This document shows, piece after piece, positions 22,592-33,789 of a stretch of 35,953 nucleotides of DNA. The position numbers and the translations under genes were made by a program. The stretch comes from an uncultured Sphingomonas sp. GTDB taxonomy: Bacteria > Pseudomonadota > Alphaproteobacteria > Sphingomonadales > Sphingomonadaceae. The stretch spans positions 1-35,953 of the forward strand of contig NZ_CADCWA010000197.1 of assembly GCF_902806285.1 (NCBI RefSeq), given 5' to 3'. Under the pieces are notes generated by a model. That model searched no databases. It was not told the DNA's origin and worked only from the letters and a program-made list of their open reading frames with translations. Numbering within the stretch: position 1 is the first letter of the stretch; each line of letters opens with the position of its first letter.

Positions 22592-23848
22592 ATGGACTTC
22601 GACCTTACCGACCGCCAGGCCCACTTCCGCGATCGCGTCCGCGAGTTCATCGACAGCCATGTCCGTCCGCGGCAGAAGGACTATTATGCCGAGATCGGCC
22701 AGGGCGATCGCTGGCAGCCGCTGCGGCTGATCGAGGAGCTGAAGCCGCTCGCGCGGCGGGCGGGGCTGTGGAACCTGTTCATGCCGCCGGGCGGTGCGCT
22801 CCAACATGTCGACGAGAGCTTCGAGTTCGAGGGCGAGCAGCTGACCAACCTCGAATATGCGCTGTGCGCCGAGGAGATGGGGCGGATCGGCTGGTCGAGC
22901 GAGGTGTTCAATTGCTCGGCGCCCGATACCGGCAACATGGAGGTGCTGCACCGCTACGGCACGCGGGAGCAGAAGGAGCAGTGGCTGGCGCCCTTGATGC
23001 GCGGGGAGATCCGCTCGGCCTTTCTGATGACCGAGCCGGGGGTGGCGAGCTCCGACGCGACCAACATCCGGTGCGAGATCGTGCGGGACGGCGGCGAGTA
23101 TGTGATCAACGGCCGCAAATGGTGGTCGAGCGGGGCGGGCGATCCGCGCTGCAAGGTCGCCATCCTGATGGGCAAGACCGACACGGGCGCCGCCAAGCAC
23201 CAGCAGCAGTCGATGATCCTGGTGCCGATGGACTCGGCCGGAGTGACGGTCGAGCGCGCGCTGACCGTGTACGGCTACGACGACGCGCCGCATGGGCATA
23301 TGGAGATCGAGCTCAAGGACGTGCGGGTGCCGGCCGACAACCTGCTGTTGGGCGAAGGCCGCGGGTTCGAGATCGCGCAAGGGCGGCTGGGGCCGGGGCG
23401 CATTCATCATTGCATGCGGACGGTCGGCGCGGCGGAGGAAGCGCTAAAGCTGATGGTGCGGCGGCTGCAGAGCCGCGTTGCCTTTGGCAAGCGCCTGTCC
23501 GAGCACTCGATCTGGGAGCAACGGGTCGCCGAGGCGCGGATCGAGATCGACTGCTCGCGGCTGCTCTGCCTCAAGGCCGCGGACCTGATGGACAAGGCGG
23601 GCAACAAGGCCGCCAAGGCCGAGATCGCGATGATCAAGGTCAAGGCGCCGCAGATGGCGCTCAAGATCATTGACGACGCGGTGCAGGCGCACGGCGGGGC
23701 GGGGGTCAGCCAGGACACGCCGCTGGCGTCGAGCTGGGCGGGCATCCGCACGCTGCGGCTGGCGGACGGGCCGGACGAGGTGCACAACCGGGCGATCGCG
23801 CTTCAGGAGTTCGGCCGCCACCCGCCGGTCGATCCGCAGGTGGGTTAA
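22592..23848 (+). CDS. Acyl-CoA dehydrogenase (ACAD10/11-like, 418 aa)
   Basis: A third acyl-CoA dehydrogenase, of the longer type related to ACAD10/ACAD11. Visible features are [15 protein letters not shown], the flavin-site segment [51 protein letters not shown], and the terminal [16 protein letters not shown] with [13 protein letters not shown]. The ATG at 22592 has AAGGAG 8 bases upstream. It is the first gene of a plus-strand set (dehydrogenase, two SDRs, FadB-like) that could carry acyl-CoA through successive beta-oxidation steps. A long hairpin repeat follows the stop and could reduce read-through into the next gene. Confidence 0.88.
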   Translation: MDFDLTDRQAHFRDRVREFIDSHVRPRQKDYYAEIGQGDRWQPLRLIEELKPLARRAGLWNLFMPPGGALQHVDESFEFEGEQLTNLEYALCAEEMGRIGWSSEVFNCSAPDTGNMEVLHRYGTREQKEQWLAPLMRGEIRSAFLMTEPGVASSDATNIRCEIVRDGGEYVINGRKWWSSGAGDPRCKVAILMGKTDTGAAKHQQQSMILVPMDSAGVTVERALTVYGYDDAPHGHMEIELKDVRVPADNLLLGEGRGFEIAQGRLGPGRIHHCMRTVGAAEEALKLMVRRLQSRVAFGKRLSEHSIWEQRVAEARIEIDCSRLLCLKAADLMDKAGNKAAKAEIAMIKVKAPQMALKIIDDAVQAHGGAGVSQDTPLASSWAGIRTLRLADGPDEVHNRAIALQEFGRHPPVDPQVG

Positions 23849-23860
23849 TGGTTCGGAGCC

Positions 23861-23981
23861 TCCGCTCATCCTGAGGAGAGACTGAGCGGAGCGAAGCGGA
23901 GACGAAGGCTCGTCTCGAAGGACGTGCTTCGAGACGCCGCTTCGACAGGCTCAGCGGCTCCTCAGCATGAGCGGAGTTTTT
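23861..23981. repeat. Long nested palindrome (repeat family C) with T-run
   Basis: Outer arms 23861-23878 and 23959-23976 match at 17 of 18 positions. An imperfect middle stem follows, and the core is CGTCTCGAAG (23911-23920) paired with CTTCGAGACG (23927-23936), both perfect. The right arm contains CTTCGACAGGCTCAG, a sequence seen widely in dispersed bacterial repeats. A T5 run (23977-23981) directly follows the hairpin, so it looks like a plus-strand terminator after the dehydrogenase gene, only 8 bases before the next start codon. Confidence 0.85.
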
Positions 23982-23983
23982 GC

Positions 23984-24766
23984 ATGTCTTCCAGCCTCTT
24001 CGACCTGACCGGCAAGGTCGCCATCGTCACCGGCTCCTCCCGCGGGATCGGACGCGCAATCGCCGAGGGCATGGCGGAGCAGGGCGCGAAGGTCGTCATC
24101 TCCAGCCGCAAGCAGGACGCGTGCGAGGAGGTGGCGGGTGAGCTCAACGCCCGGCACGGCGAGGGCACCGCGGTGGCGATCGCCGCCTCTATCTCGGACA
24201 AGCAGGCGCTCCAGAGCTTGGTCGACGAAACCCGCGCTCAGTTGGGCAGGATCGACGTGCTGGTCTGCAACGCCGCCTCCAACCCCTATTTCGGCCCGAT
24301 GGCCGGGATCACGGACGATCAGTTCCGCAAGATCATGGACAACAATGTGCTGGCCAACCACTGGCTGACCAGCATGGTCGCGCCCGAGATGCTGGAGCGG
24401 GGCGAGGGCTCGATCATCATCGTGTCGTCGGTCGGCGGGTTGACCAGCTCGACGGTGATCGGGGCCTACAATATCTCCAAGGCCGCGGACCTGCAGCTGG
24501 TGCGCAACCTGGCGGCGGAGTTCGGGCCCAGGGGCGTGCGGGTGAACGCGATCGCCCCGGGGCTGGTGCGGACCGATTTCGCGCGGGCGCTGTGGGAGAA
24601 CCCGGAGATCCTGGAGCGCGTGACGGCCGTCGCGGCGCTGAAGCGGATCGGCGAGCCGCGCGAGCTGGCGGGCGCGGCGGTGTTCCTGGCGAGCGACGCG
24701 GCGAGCTTCGTCACGGGGCAGACGCTGGTGGTGGATGGGGGGAGCACTTTTGGTGCGGGGTTATAG
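23984..24766 (+). CDS. Short-chain dehydrogenase/reductase
   Basis: The protein has 260 aa and is a classical SDR. The NAD(P) motif is TGSSRGIG, then VCNAASN (the NAAxN variant of NNAG), IIIVSSVGG (catalytic Ser), and YNISK (catalytic Tyr and Lys), followed by VNAIAPGLVRTDF. The end TLVVDGGSTF is typical. The ATG at 23984 is taken because similarity starts at LFDLTGKVAIVTG. Its Shine-Dalgarno (GGAG at 23973-23976) lies inside the right arm of the preceding hairpin repeat. In this gene set it may act as a 3-hydroxyacyl-CoA or other alcohol dehydrogenase; the substrate is not evident. The TAG stop abuts the next repeat element. Confidence 0.87.
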   Translation: MSSSLFDLTGKVAIVTGSSRGIGRAIAEGMAEQGAKVVISSRKQDACEEVAGELNARHGEGTAVAIAASISDKQALQSLVDETRAQLGRIDVLVCNAASNPYFGPMAGITDDQFRKIMDNNVLANHWLTSMVAPEMLERGEGSIIIVSSVGGLTSSTVIGAYNISKAADLQLVRNLAAEFGPRGVRVNAIAPGLVRTDFARALWENPEILERVTAVAALKRIGEPRELAGAAVFLASDAASFVTGQTLVVDGGSTFGAGL

Positions 24767-24846
24767 TACCCCGGCGAACGCCGGGGCCCAGCCGTTGTCA
24801 TTCAGGAGCAAACTTGAACGCTGGACCCCGGCGTTCGCCGGGGTAC
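24766..24846. repeat. Double palindromic repeat (family B), 81 bp
   Basis: The element starts with GTACCCCGGCGAACGCCGGGG and ends with its reverse complement. Each half contains a perfect palindrome (24769-24786 and 24826-24843), and the CCAG/CTGG flanks are also inverted. It lies between two SDR genes of the same strand. The other copy, at 17953-18019, has less perfect ends. The structure is that of paired REP-type elements. Confidence 0.88.
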
Positions 24847-24856
24847 TGGAGGCCGC

Positions 24857-25632
24857 ATGAGCGTCGAACCCGACAACCGCCACCATCCCCGGCTCGAGGG
24901 CAAAGTTATCGTCGTCACCGGCGCCGGCTCGGGGATTGGCAAGGCCACCACCGACCTGTTCCGCGAGCACGGCGCCACCGTCATCGCTGCCGATCTTCAG
25001 GGCGCCGACCACCAGGCGGACGCCGGCAGTGAGGAGGACGTTATCCGCCTCATCTCCATGGCGCGTGAGGAGCATGGCGCGCTGCACGGGTTCTTCGCCA
25101 ACGCCGGCATCTCGGGCGGGCTCGCGAGCATCTTCGAGCAGACGCCGGAGGACTGGCAGGAGATCCTGCGGGTCAACCTGATCGGCCCGTTCCTGGCAAT
25201 CAAGCATGCCGCGCCCGTGATCAAGAAGCAGGGCGGCGGCTCCATCATCTGCACCGCGAGCGTCGCCGGCATCCGCGCGGGCGCCGGCGGGCCGGCCTAC
25301 TCCGCTTCCAAGGCGGGGGTCATCAACCTGGTCAAGGTCGCCGCGACCCAGCTCGCGGGCTCGAACGTGCGGGTGAACGCGATCTGCCCGGGCCTGATCG
25401 AGACCGGCATGACCAAGCCGCTCTACGACATGGCACGCGGGGCCGGAAAAGCCGAGCTGCTCGGCCGCCTCAACCCGCTGAAGCGTGGGGGCGATCCGCC
25501 CGAAATCGCGCGCGCGGCGCTGTTCCTGGCATCGGACGAGTCGAGCTACGTGAACGGCCATGCGCTGGTGGTCGATGGCGGGCTCAGCATCTCTCATCCC
25601 TTCAACAAGCAAATCTATGGAGCGACCTCCGT

Positions 25633-25636
<4 letters not shown>
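24857..25636 (+). CDS. Short-chain dehydrogenase/reductase
   Basis: A second SDR, of 259 aa. Motifs are TGAGSGIG (cofactor), [19 protein letters not shown] (catalytic Ser), YSASK (catalytic Tyr and Lys), [13 protein letters not shown] and [12 protein letters not shown]. It is only moderately similar to the neighbouring SDR, so the two are probably not recent duplicates. The stop overlaps the start of the FadB-like gene as ATGA, which implies coupled translation and a role in the same acyl-CoA pathway. The ATG at 24857 follows 10 bases after the repeat, with GGAGG (24848-24852) as Shine-Dalgarno. Confidence 0.87.
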
Positions 25637-27693
<2,057 letters not shown>

Positions 27694-27712
27694 GTCCGCG
27701 GAGAGCGCTTGT

Positions 27713-27803
27713 TTCAACGCGAAGGCGCGAAGAAGCCAGTAAAGGCGCGAAGGGTGCGCTCCTCTTCGCGCCTTGCTCCTTTCCTTCGCGCCTTCGCGTT
27801 GAA
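27713..27803. repeat. Nested inverted repeat between convergent genes (family D)
   Basis: Perfect 20-base outer arms lie at 27713-27732 and 27784-27803, with inner perfect 11-base arms AAGGCGCGAAG (27742-27752) and CTTCGCGCCTT (27764-27774). The inner arm repeats the core of the outer one. Between the convergent FadB-like and MFS genes it can fold on either strand and probably serves as, or behaves like, a bidirectional terminator. Confidence 0.85.
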
Positions 27804-27819
27804 TCCTGTTTGCTGCCAG

Positions 27820-28998
27820 CTACGCTCGCCGGTCCTGCTGATCCGGCAGGCTCAGTAACAACAGCGCCGCAAGGGCCGCCACGGCCGCGCTGGCGGTGAA
27901 GGTGGCTTGCGGGCCCTGACGGTCCCACAGCAGTCCCGCGGCCACGCTCGCCAGCAGGGTGGCGATGCCGGTCGCGAAGTGGAACAGGCCGAAGGTGGTG
28001 GCGCGCAGCTGCTCGGGTGCGGCGTCGGCGATCATTCGGGCGAACAGGCCCTGGGTCAGCGCCATGTGTCCGCCCCACAAGAACACGCCGGCCGCCAGCC
28101 AGGCGACGCCGTCCGTCCGCGCCAGCACCAAGTTGCCCGCAACCAGCATGGCGATGCCGGCCGCCAGGATCGCGCGCGGATCGCGGCGGTCGCTGAGCGC
28201 TCCGGCCGGATAGCTCAGCAGCAGAAAGGCAAGATTGAACAGCACCAGCACCAGCGGCGCCGCGGCGAGGGACAGGCCGGCGTAATGGCCCTTGAGGATC
28301 AGGAAGCTCTCGGAAAAGCGCGCCAGGGTGAAGACGAAGCCGACGAAGATCAGCCTTCGGCAGTTGCCATCGACATTGCGGAAGCCGTGCAGCAGCGGCC
28401 GCGGCTTGCGACTGTCCACGTGCTGGGCGGGCTCCTTGAGGGCCAGCCACGCCAGACCGACCGACAGAAATGCCGGGATCACCGCCACCCAGAACACCGC
28501 GCGGATGTCATCGGCGAACAGCCACATCAGGGCGACCGCGGCGAGCGGGGCAAGGAAGGCGCCGACCGTATCCAGGCTCTGGCGCAGGCCGAAAGCCGCG
28601 CCGCGGATCGCGGGCGGGGTTTCGTCCGCGATCATCGCGTCCCGCGGCGCGCCGCGGACGCCCTTGGCGGTGCGATCGACCAGACGGGCGCCGAGCACGG
28701 CTGCCGGGCTCGTCGCGAGCGCGAACAGCGGCTTGGTGACCGCGGCCAGCCCGTAGCCGAGCAGGATCCACGGCTTGCGCCGCCCGTGCCGGTCGCTGAG
28801 CCGCCCGGCCGCGAGCTTGGCGAAGCTGGCGGTCGCTTCCGCCGCTCCGTCGATCGCGCCCAGCACCGCGACCGACGCGCCCAGGGTCACCGTGACGAAC
28901 AACGGCAGCAGGGCGTGGTAGATTTCCGAGCTGAGGTCCATCAGTAGGCTGACGAAGCCGAGGATCCAGACGGTGCGGGGAAGGCGCGGGCGGTTCAC
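27820..28998 (-). CDS. MFS transporter
   Basis: The protein has 392 aa and about 12 hydrophobic segments, the normal size for a major facilitator superfamily transporter. The loop 2-3 motif is GRLSDRHGRRKP, with a second version (GALSDRRDPRA) in the other half, as expected for the duplicated fold. The segment DRTAKGVRGAPRDAMIAD after TM4 is typical of a subgroup of uncharacterised drug or metabolite exporters. The substrate is unknown. The ATG at 28998 is used. It is transcribed towards the FadB-like gene, and 14 bases separate its start from the end of the small gene at 29013. Confidence 0.88.
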   Translation of the reverse strand: MNRPRLPRTVWILGFVSLLMDLSSEIYHALLPLFVTVTLGASVAVLGAIDGAAEATASFAKLAAGRLSDRHGRRKPWILLGYGLAAVTKPLFALATSPAAVLGARLVDRTAKGVRGAPRDAMIADETPPAIRGAAFGLRQSLDTVGAFLAPLAAVALMWLFADDIRAVFWVAVIPAFLSVGLAWLALKEPAQHVDSRKPRPLLHGFRNVDGNCRRLIFVGFVFTLARFSESFLILKGHYAGLSLAAAPLVLVLFNLAFLLLSYPAGALSDRRDPRAILAAGIAMLVAGNLVLARTDGVAWLAAGVFLWGGHMALTQGLFARMIADAAPEQLRATTFGLFHFATGIATLLASVAAGLLWDRQGPQATFTASAAVAALAALLLLSLPDQQDRRA

Positions 28999-29012
28999 CC
29001 TTTAACCGTTAG

Positions 29013-29249
29013 CTACTTCTTGCCTGCATTTCCCCTGCGCGTTTGCCAGCCCTTCTTGGCCGACTCGCTGCGGCTGGTGCTGCGCCCAGAGCCGCTCTCC
29101 TTGCCGCCGCCTTCCTGCTTGTTCACCGTCGCCCAGGCGCGGCGCTCGGCTTCGTCCTTGGGTACGCCGCGCTTCTCATAGCCTTCCTCGATGTGCTCGG
29201 CCTTGCGCTTCTGCTTGTCGGTGTAGGCGCTCTTGTCTCCCTCCGGCAT
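29013..29249 (-). CDS. Small basic protein, unknown function
   Basis: The protein has 78 aa and is highly charged (rich in Lys, Glu, Gly and Ser). It begins MPEGDKSAYTDKQKRKAEHI, contains EKRGVPKDEAERRAWATVN, and ends in a Gly/Ser/Lys tail with KKGWQTRRGNAGKK. Proteins of this form occur in many alphaproteobacteria and are often labelled plasmid stabilization protein without experimental support; I see no toxin-antitoxin partner here. The tail could bind nucleic acid. The ATG at 29249 has a good GGGAGA Shine-Dalgarno. It lies on the strand opposite to typA, with which it shares a 73-base gap. Confidence 0.75.
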   Translation of the reverse strand: MPEGDKSAYTDKQKRKAEHIEEGYEKRGVPKDEAERRAWATVNKQEGGGKESGSGRSTSRSESAKKGWQTRRGNAGKK

Positions 29250-29322
29250 CGCTCCATCTCCCTTTCTTGCTGCAACGCACCAACTGGGCTATCGCGCCCG
29301 CGACTTCTCCAAGGACAATCTG

Positions 29323-31152
29323 ATGAACCTCCGCAACGTGGCGATCATCGCCCACGTCGATCATGGCAAGACGACGCTCGTCGACCAGCTGTTCCGCCAG
29401 TCCGGCACCTTTCGCGACAACCAGCGCGTGGAGGAGCGGGCGATGGACTCCAACGACCTGGAGAAGGAGCGGGGGATCACCATCCTGGCCAAGTGCACCT
29501 CGGTCGAATGGCAGGGCACGCGGATCAACATCGTCGATACGCCCGGCCACGCCGACTTCGGCGCGGAGGTGGAGCGCATTCTATCGATGGTCGACGGCGT
29601 GATCCTGCTGGTCGATGCGGCCGAAGGACCGATGCCGCAGACCAAGTTCGTGACCGGCAAGGCGCTGTCGCTGGGCCTGAGACCGATCGTCGTGGTCAAC
29701 AAGATCGACCGTCCCGACGCGCGGCCGGCCGAGGTGCTGGACGAGGTGTTCGAGCTGTTCCTCAACCTCGAGGCGAACGACGAGCAGCTCGACTTTCCGG
29801 TGCTCTACGCCTCGGGCCGGGCGGGCTATGCCGGCACGGAGGACACGGTGCGCGAGGGCGATCTCACGCCGTTGTTCGAGAAGATCGTCAGCCATGTGCC
29901 CGCGCCCGGGCTCGACCCCGATGCCGAGTTCAAGATGCTCGCCACGCTGCTCGACCGCGATCCGTTCCTTGGCCGCATCCTGACCGGGCGGATCGAGAGC
30001 GGGCGGCTCAACGTCAACATGCCGATCAAGGCGCTGGACGTGGATGGAAAGCCGGTCGAGGAAGGCCGCGCGACCAAGGTGTTCGCGTTCCGCGGGCTGG
30101 AGCGCGTGCCCGTGGAGCAGGCGGAAGCGGGCGAGATCGTCGCCATCGCCGGTCTCATCAAGGCCACCGTCTCCAATACCTTCGCCGAGCCGGGCGTCAC
30201 GGAGCCGATCAAGGCGCGGCCGATCGATCCGCCGACGCTGGCGATGAGCTTTGCGGTCAACGACAGCCCCTATGCGGGCCGCGACGGCGACAAGGTGCAG
30301 AGCCGCGTCATCCGCGAGCGGCTGGAGCGCGAGGCGGAGACCAACGTCGCGATCCGAGTCAGCGTCGCCCACGACAACGACAGCTTCGAAGTGGCGGGCC
30401 GCGGCGAGCTGCAGCTGGGCGTGCTGATCGAGACGCTGCGCCGTGAGGGCTTCGAGCTCAGCATCAGCCGCCCGCGCGTGCTGTTCCGGGACGGCGCGGA
30501 CAGCTCTTCTGGCGGCCGCGAAGAGCCGTACGAGACGGTGGTGGTCGACGTGGACGACGAGTTCTCGGGCACGGTCGTCGAGAAGATGGCGATGCGCAAG
30601 GCGGAGATGACCGACATGCGCCCGTCGGGCGGCGGCAAGACGCGGCTGACCTTCTCGGCCCCTTCGCGCGGGCTCATCGGCTACCACGGCGAGTTCCTGT
30701 CCGACACGCGCGGGACCGGCATCATGAACCGGCTGTTCGAGCGCTATGGGCCGTACAAGGGGCCGATCACCGGCCGCCAGAACGGCGTGCTCATCTCCAT
30801 GGAGAAGGGCAAGGCGGTGGCGTACGCGCTGAACGCGCTGGAAGAGCGCGGGGTGCTGTTCATCTCGCCCGGCGACGATCTGTACGAGGGCATGGTGATC
30901 GGCGAGAACGCCAAGCCGCAGGACCTGGAGGTCAACCCGCTCAAGTCCAAGCAGCTGACCAACTTCCGCGCTTCGGGCAAGGACGAGGGCATCCGCCTGA
31001 CTCCGCCGCGGAGGATGAGCCTGGAGCAGGCGATCGCCTACATCCAGGACGACGAGCTGGTGGAGGTCACGCCCAAGGTGGTGCGCCTGCGCAAGCGCTT
31101 CCTCGACCCGCATGAGCGCAAGCGGCAGTCGCGCAAGGCGGAGGCGGCCTGA
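29323..31152 (+). CDS. typA: Translational GTPase TypA/BipA
   Basis: The protein (609 aa) is a ribosome-binding GTPase of the EF-G-like family involved in ribosome assembly and stress adaptation. G motifs are [12 protein letters not shown] (G1), RGITILAK (G2), DTPGHADFG (G3) and NKIDRPDAR (G4). The C-terminal half has the BipA-specific [20 protein letters not shown] and the basic end [17 protein letters not shown]. Length is normal. The ATG at 29323 ([16 protein letters not shown]) is the family start; the frame open to 29233 is an extension into the promoter gap. No other translation gene is adjacent. Confidence 0.96.
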   Translation: MNLRNVAIIAHVDHGKTTLVDQLFRQSGTFRDNQRVEERAMDSNDLEKERGITILAKCTSVEWQGTRINIVDTPGHADFGAEVERILSMVDGVILLVDAAEGPMPQTKFVTGKALSLGLRPIVVVNKIDRPDARPAEVLDEVFELFLNLEANDEQLDFPVLYASGRAGYAGTEDTVREGDLTPLFEKIVSHVPAPGLDPDAEFKMLATLLDRDPFLGRILTGRIESGRLNVNMPIKALDVDGKPVEEGRATKVFAFRGLERVPVEQAEAGEIVAIAGLIKATVSNTFAEPGVTEPIKARPIDPPTLAMSFAVNDSPYAGRDGDKVQSRVIRERLEREAETNVAIRVSVAHDNDSFEVAGRGELQLGVLIETLRREGFELSISRPRVLFRDGADSSSGGREEPYETVVVDVDDEFSGTVVEKMAMRKAEMTDMRPSGGGKTRLTFSAPSRGLIGYHGEFLSDTRGTGIMNRLFERYGPYKGPITGRQNGVLISMEKGKAVAYALNALEERGVLFISPGDDLYEGMVIGENAKPQDLEVNPLKSKQLTNFRASGKDEGIRLTPPRRMSLEQAIAYIQDDELVEVTPKVVRLRKRFLDPHERKRQSRKAEAA

Positions 31153-31394
31153 ACTAAGCAGCTGTCCCGCTTAGGGATAGGTTCCTTCGGCTCGTCCTGC
31201 CAGATAAACCGTTGAACGGTCGAACGGTTGAGTCGGCTCGCCGGACGGTTAACAGCGGCTCCAGCAAGTTCGAGAGCGAGCGGATTGGCGAGTCTTTGCT
31301 GATCCCGGGGCGAGACGGACGCAAGGGCTGGACGCTGCATCGCTGAGCGATGTGGGTGCGTCCGGTCCTTCGGCCGCCAGAGTATCGAGACAAG
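31153..31394. other. Gap before cell wall hydrolase gene
   Basis: The 242 bases between typA and the hydrolase gene hold a cluster of AACGGT-type half-sites (listed separately) and no reading frame that looks coding. A promoter for the hydrolase gene is expected here, but I could not fix its -35 and -10. Confidence 0.4.
31207..31250. promoter_or_regulatory. Cluster of AACGGT half-sites
   Basis: AACCGTT (31207-31213), AACGGT (31215-31220), AACGGTT (31223-31229) and ACGGTT (31245-31250) form one inverted and several direct repeats, with an 8-base period between the second and third. This arrangement suggests a binding site for a dimeric or oligomeric regulator upstream of the hydrolase gene; the protein is unknown. 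Confidence 0.4.
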
Positions 31395-32060
31395 ATGACC
31401 CTTCGGACGTGGGCGCGCGGTGCGTCGGCCCTGGTGGCTGCCTGTATGCTGACGATCGGTGGAGCGAGTGCCGCCGCGGCGCAGGTGAGCACCGCGTCGG
31501 CGACGGTTGCGGCGGCTCCGACGCTCCCGCCCACAGGCAACATCCTCTCGGCTCCTCCGAGCACCTCCACGACGATCACCCCGGCCGTCATCGCCAAGGC
31601 ACCGGCAGCGGCCACGGCGGCACCCGTTGTCGCGACCCACACCGGCCTGTGGCCGCTGGTATGGGCCAACATGAGCGGAGCGTTGCTCGACGAGGAGCTG
31701 TCCTGCATCGCCACGGCGGTCTACTTCGAGGCGCGGGGCGAGCCATTCGATGGGCAGCTGGCGGTGGCCGAGGTAGTCATGAACCGGGCCTACTCGGGCC
31801 GTTATCCGCCCAGCTACTGCGCGGTGGTCAAGCAGCCCTGGCAGTTCAGCTTCGTCCGCGGCGGGCGCTTCCCGCCGGTGAACACCTCCAGCGCGTCATG
31901 GGCCTATGCCCAGGCGATCACCCGCATCGCCAAGCAGCGGTTGGCCGACAAGCTGCCCGACGACGTGCTGTGGTACCATGCGGACTATGTCGCGCCGGTT
32001 TGGGGCCGGCGGCTGAGCCGGGTCGAGAAGATCGGGGCGCACATCTTCTACCGCGCTTGA
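31395..32060 (+). CDS. SleB-like cell wall hydrolase, secreted
   Basis: The protein (221 aa) has a signal peptide (to about ASAAAAQ, residue 30), an Ala/Thr/Pro-rich linker, and a C-terminal Hydrolase_2 domain from about 105. The domain shows LSCIATAVYFEARGEP with the catalytic Glu, AVAEVVMNRAYSGRYP, and WYHADYVAPVWGRRLSRVEKIGAHIFY. In spore formers SleB is a lytic transglycosylase; in Gram-negatives these proteins are general peptidoglycan hydrolases. The ATG at 31395 gives a good signal peptide, whereas 31350 would add a non-hydrophobic extension. An L,D-transpeptidase gene follows on the same strand, so the two may act together on peptidoglycan. Confidence 0.85.
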   Translation: MTLRTWARGASALVAACMLTIGGASAAAAQVSTASATVAAAPTLPPTGNILSAPPSTSTTITPAVIAKAPAAATAAPVVATHTGLWPLVWANMSGALLDEELSCIATAVYFEARGEPFDGQLAVAEVVMNRAYSGRYPPSYCAVVKQPWQFSFVRGGRFPPVNTSSASWAYAQAITRIAKQRLADKLPDDVLWYHADYVAPVWGRRLSRVEKIGAHIFYRA

Positions 32061-32204
32061 GCGTCGCGCCGGTCGGCGGCCTGACGGTCCCACCTTGGTA
32101 CGCGGCATGCCGGTCCCGGCGTCGGGATCCGGTTAACCTTTCGGAAACCATCACCACCTCGCGCGTTGAACCGGCAACTGTTCGTTTGATTGCGAGAAAT
32201 GGGG

Positions 32205-33476
32205 ATGATCAAGCGCTTGAGCTGCGCGGTGCTGGCCGTTGCGGGGCTTCTTGCCGCGCCTGCCGGGGCGAGCGGCTGGGCCGAGCTGCCTCCCGCGGCG
32301 GCGGTCGCGAGCTTCGCGGCGGACCGCGGCGATGCGCCCTTGTGGTTGCGCGGCGGCACCGATGGTGCGCCCGTGCGCGCGCTGCTCGCCGCGCTGCGGC
32401 AGGCGCCGCTGGACGGTTTCGCCCAGGGTCCGCAGCTGGCCGCCAGGGTCGAGGCTGCGCTCGCTGGCGCCGACGGCAGTGAGCCGACCGGCCGCCTCCA
32501 GGCCGAGCGGCTGCTGTCGTCAGCCTGGGTGATGTACGTCCAGGCGCTGCACTGGCCGGGCGACGGGCTCATCTACGCCGATCCGGCGCTCGTCCGCCGC
32601 ATCCCGGAGCCGGCGGCGATCCTGCGCGACCTGGCCGCGGCCCCGTCGCTCGAGCGCCACGTGGCGCAGGTCTCCGCGGTGAACCCGATCTACGCCAGCC
32701 TGCGTGCAGCGCTTGCGCGGGAGAGTGACGGGCAGGTCCGCCGGACCCTCAGCGCCAACCTCCAACGTGCCCGCGCCTTGCCCGGCAGCGGTCGCTTCGT
32801 GCTGGTCGACCTCGCGTCGCAGCAGTTGTGGATGATGGAGGATGGGCGGGCGGCCGACGGCATGAAGGTGGTGGTCGGCAAGACGGAGATGAAGACTCCG
32901 CTGATCGCCGGCACCCTCAAGGCCGCCACCCTCAACCCGTACTGGAACGTTCCGCCCGACCTGGTCCGGCGCAACATCGCGCCCGCGGCGGTGAGGAACG
33001 GCCCGTCCTGGCTCGAAGCCAGGGGCTATGAAGTGCTGGCGGACTGGAGCGCCGACGCGCGGCCGGTGGCGTTGGACGGCGTGGATTGGCGGGCGGTGGC
33101 CGATGGCCGCGCCGAGGTGCGCGTGCGGCAGAAGCCGGGGCCGGGCAACATGATGGGCGCGGCGAAGTTCGAGTTCGCCAAGGCGCAGGGCATCTACCTC
33201 CACGATACGCCGGACAAGTCGCTGTTCGGGAGCCCGGTGCGGTTCTTCAGTTCGGGCTGCATCCGCCTGGAGGATGCGGCGCGGCTGGGGCGGTGGCTGG
33301 CAGGCCGGGAACTGGCGGCCGAGGGCGATGCTCCGGAACAGGCGGTCGCGCTGCCGCAGCCGGTGCCGGTGTATGTGACTTATCTGACCGCGCGGGTGGA
33401 CGGGGGGCGGATCGCTATGTCGCCGGATGTTTATGGGTTGGATGGGATGGGGGAGCGACAGCTGGCTTCGCGCTAG
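32205..33476 (+). CDS. L,D-transpeptidase (YkuD/YcbB-type)
   Basis: The protein has about 423 aa with a signal peptide (MIKRLSCAVLAVAGLLAAPAG). An N-terminal scaffold (about 30-190) is followed by the YkuD catalytic domain: GRFVLVDLASQQLWMMEDG, then the catalytic His in YLHDTPDKSLF and the catalytic Cys in SSGCIRLEDA. It would form 3-3 cross-links in periplasmic peptidoglycan or attach proteins to it. The overall layout is like the longer E. coli YcbB (LdtD). ATGs at 32199 and 32205 are both possible; 32205 gives the cleaner signal peptide. The preceding gene is a cell wall hydrolase. Confidence 0.88.
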   Translation: MIKRLSCAVLAVAGLLAAPAGASGWAELPPAAAVASFAADRGDAPLWLRGGTDGAPVRALLAALRQAPLDGFAQGPQLAARVEAALAGADGSEPTGRLQAERLLSSAWVMYVQALHWPGDGLIYADPALVRRIPEPAAILRDLAAAPSLERHVAQVSAVNPIYASLRAALARESDGQVRRTLSANLQRARALPGSGRFVLVDLASQQLWMMEDGRAADGMKVVVGKTEMKTPLIAGTLKAATLNPYWNVPPDLVRRNIAPAAVRNGPSWLEARGYEVLADWSADARPVALDGVDWRAVADGRAEVRVRQKPGPGNMMGAAKFEFAKAQGIYLHDTPDKSLFGSPVRFFSSGCIRLEDAARLGRWLAGRELAAEGDAPEQAVALPQPVPVYVTYLTARVDGGRIAMSPDVYGLDGMGERQLASR

Positions 33477-33754
33477 TCTCGGGAGAGCCGCCGCGACGTG
33501 CATTCGCGGCGTCGGTCCTGTCGGGCTGATCGCCCGCAGGCCGGCCGGCCTTTCGCGTCTCTCGAGGCCCGCCGCTGCCAAGGCAGCCTGGACCGCTGGA
33601 TCAAGGTGCTCGCCAGGCCGCAACATGCCGTCATGCCAGGCACGGTTACCAGCCTCACCTTCCGCTGCCCCTTTGGCTGGTAGATCGCCCAAGCCTTTGC
33701 CGCCGCCGCTTCCGCGTTGGTGGACTTGCCGGCATCAATAACGGCAGGGTTCAA
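33473..33754 (-). CDS. Doubtful small ORF or remnant, unknown
   Basis: An open frame of 93 codons fills most of the 313-base gap between the L,D-transpeptidase and the amidohydrolase genes. The first 40 residues (NAEAAAAKAWAIYQPKGQRK and around) look protein-like, while the remainder is Arg-rich low-quality sequence, as if a frameshift had occurred. I do not recognise it. It may be a decayed gene or a chance frame in GC-rich DNA. I see nothing else in this gap. Confidence 0.2.
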   Translation of the reverse strand: MNPAVIDAGKSTNAEAAAAKAWAIYQPKGQRKVRLVTVPGMTACCGLASTLIQRSRLPWQRRASRDAKGRPACGRSARQDRRRECTSRRLSRD

Positions 33755-33789
33755 GTTCCTTCCGGCGCGCGGGTCTCACAAACGGACGT

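Noticed and set aside
29013-29249. Toxin-antitoxin or plasmid stabilization module
   Set aside because: The common label for this small protein has no support here; no partner gene or toxin fold is visible.
33498-33683. Small plus-strand ORF in the gap before the amidohydrolase gene
   Set aside because: Arg-rich composition, no Shine-Dalgarno and no recognisable motif; it looks like chance frame in GC-rich DNA.
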